Assembly: GCA_934085675.1 (NCBI GenBank)
Contig: CAKOHH010000005.1
Coordinates: 1 to 64,000 of the forward strand
DNA: 64,000 nt
Source: an uncultured Bacilli bacterium
Lineage (GTDB): Bacteria; Bacillota_I; Bacilli_A; RF39; UBA660
Direction of reading: 5' to 3'
This document shows positions 63,565-64,000 of this stretch, one piece after another (the stretch's first letter is position 1; the number at the start of each line of letters is the position of its first letter). The notes beneath the pieces are model-generated. The model made no database searches and had not been told where the DNA came from. It worked only from the letters and a program-made list of their open reading frames with translations. The position numbers and the translations under genes were made by a program.

Positions 63565-63857
63565 ATCCTTGAAGTTATACATTTTTACGCGATTTAAACC
63601 ACTATTTAACCATCTTATATTAATATATATGTGGATTAAAGAAAAATTAAAATTTACACGGGAAAAACGTGAATAACAATATACTACTATCTTCTCGTAC
63701 TATCTAACTATCAATATATTAAATAATTAGATAATAAAATATTTGTTTATATTGATTTAATTAGTAATTAAATAATACGAGAATGAGTGATATTCAATTA
63801 TAAATATGTGATAATGCCGGAGATTAATTTAGAAAATTAATTGAAAGGAGTTATTAT
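63565..63857. other. AT-rich gap with inverted repeat, between Rep and ssb
   Basis: No gene. Contains an 8-bp inverted repeat TTCTCGTA (63692-63699) / TACGAGAA (63776-63783) enclosing 76 bp of A/T-rich sequence, and a small CACG/CGTG hairpin near 63658-63672. It may be a remnant of the element's origin, but this is only suggestive. GAAAGGAG before the next gene. Confidence 0.4.
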
Positions 63858-64000
63858 ATGTTAAATCAAGTTATTATAGTAGGAAGATTAGTTGATACTC
63901 TTACTGTAGAAGAAGATGGTGAAAAGAAAATATCTAATATAGTTGTAGCTGTACCTCGTTCTTATAAAAATAGTGATGGTGAGTATGATACGGACTTTAT
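63858..64000 (+). CDS. Single-stranded DNA-binding protein, element copy (partial)
   Basis: Cut by the window end after 47 codons. MLNQVIIVGRLVDTLTVEED and ISNIVVAVPRSYKN are an SSB OB-fold start, divergent from the chromosomal ssb at 28838. GAAAGGAG ribosome-binding site. A second SSB gene beside a Rep is typical of plasmids, phages and integrative elements. Confidence 0.85.
   Translation, partial: MLNQVIIVGRLVDTLTVEEDGEKKISNIVVAVPRSYKNSDGEYDTDF

Overview
The window is AT-rich, low-GC Bacillota DNA that looks close to a replication origin. Gene content and order follow Bacillus subtilis: SRP RNA, tadA, dnaX, ebfC, recR, bofA, holB, ricT, trmN6, pth, mfd, spoVT, metS, tatD, 3D-domain gene, ksgA, yabG, veg, spoVG, yabP, yabQ, divIC, truA, rplM, rpsI, cwlD. 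Blocks that in B. subtilis lie on the other side of oriC (rpsF-ssb-rpsR, rplI-dnaC, walJ-rlmH) follow on the same arm. TGA is used as a stop, Trp is TGG and the only tRNA is tRNA-Trp(CCA), so the code is the standard one, not the mycoplasma one. Several sporulation genes (bofA, spoVT, yabG, spoVG, yabP, yabQ, cwlD, a SleB/CwlJ hydrolase) suggest a spore-former or a recent descendant. My inference is an uncultured, probably host-associated Bacilli-type lineage.

Layout. 1-281 is a tandem array of seven perfect parS palindromes (TGTTTCACGTGAAACA) with a 40-41 bp period, just upstream of the promoter for the SRP RNA-tadA-dnaX operon. Four exact matches to the B. subtilis Noc-binding site (ATTTCCCGGGAAAT) lie between 2.6 and 10.9 kb. 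0.3-24 kb is core replication, repair, translation and sporulation. It includes a Met T-box before metS and a degenerate pair of ECF-type ABC ATPases without EcfT. 24-50 kb holds HtrA, amidases, rpsF-ssb-rpsR, rplI-dnaC, an M23 peptidase, walJ-rlmH-ung, typA, a sensor protein with a corrupted GGDEF domain, gpmI, and pcrA-ligA. Nearly all genes are on the + strand, as expected if forks travel left to right from an origin near or before position 1.

From about 51 kb the content becomes accessory and partly decayed: a MgtA-type Mg2+ ATPase, a copper operon (CsoR-like operator, broken HMA minigene, copA, copZ), a lipoprotein remnant, a transglutaminase-like protein, a LysM amidase, a SleB/CwlJ hydrolase, an MBL-fold relic and a two-gene unknown module. 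The window ends with tRNA-Trp followed by the decayed replication region of a rolling-circle (HUH) element and the start of a second ssb. That right end looks like an integrated mobile element inserted next to the tRNA gene; its far end is outside the window.
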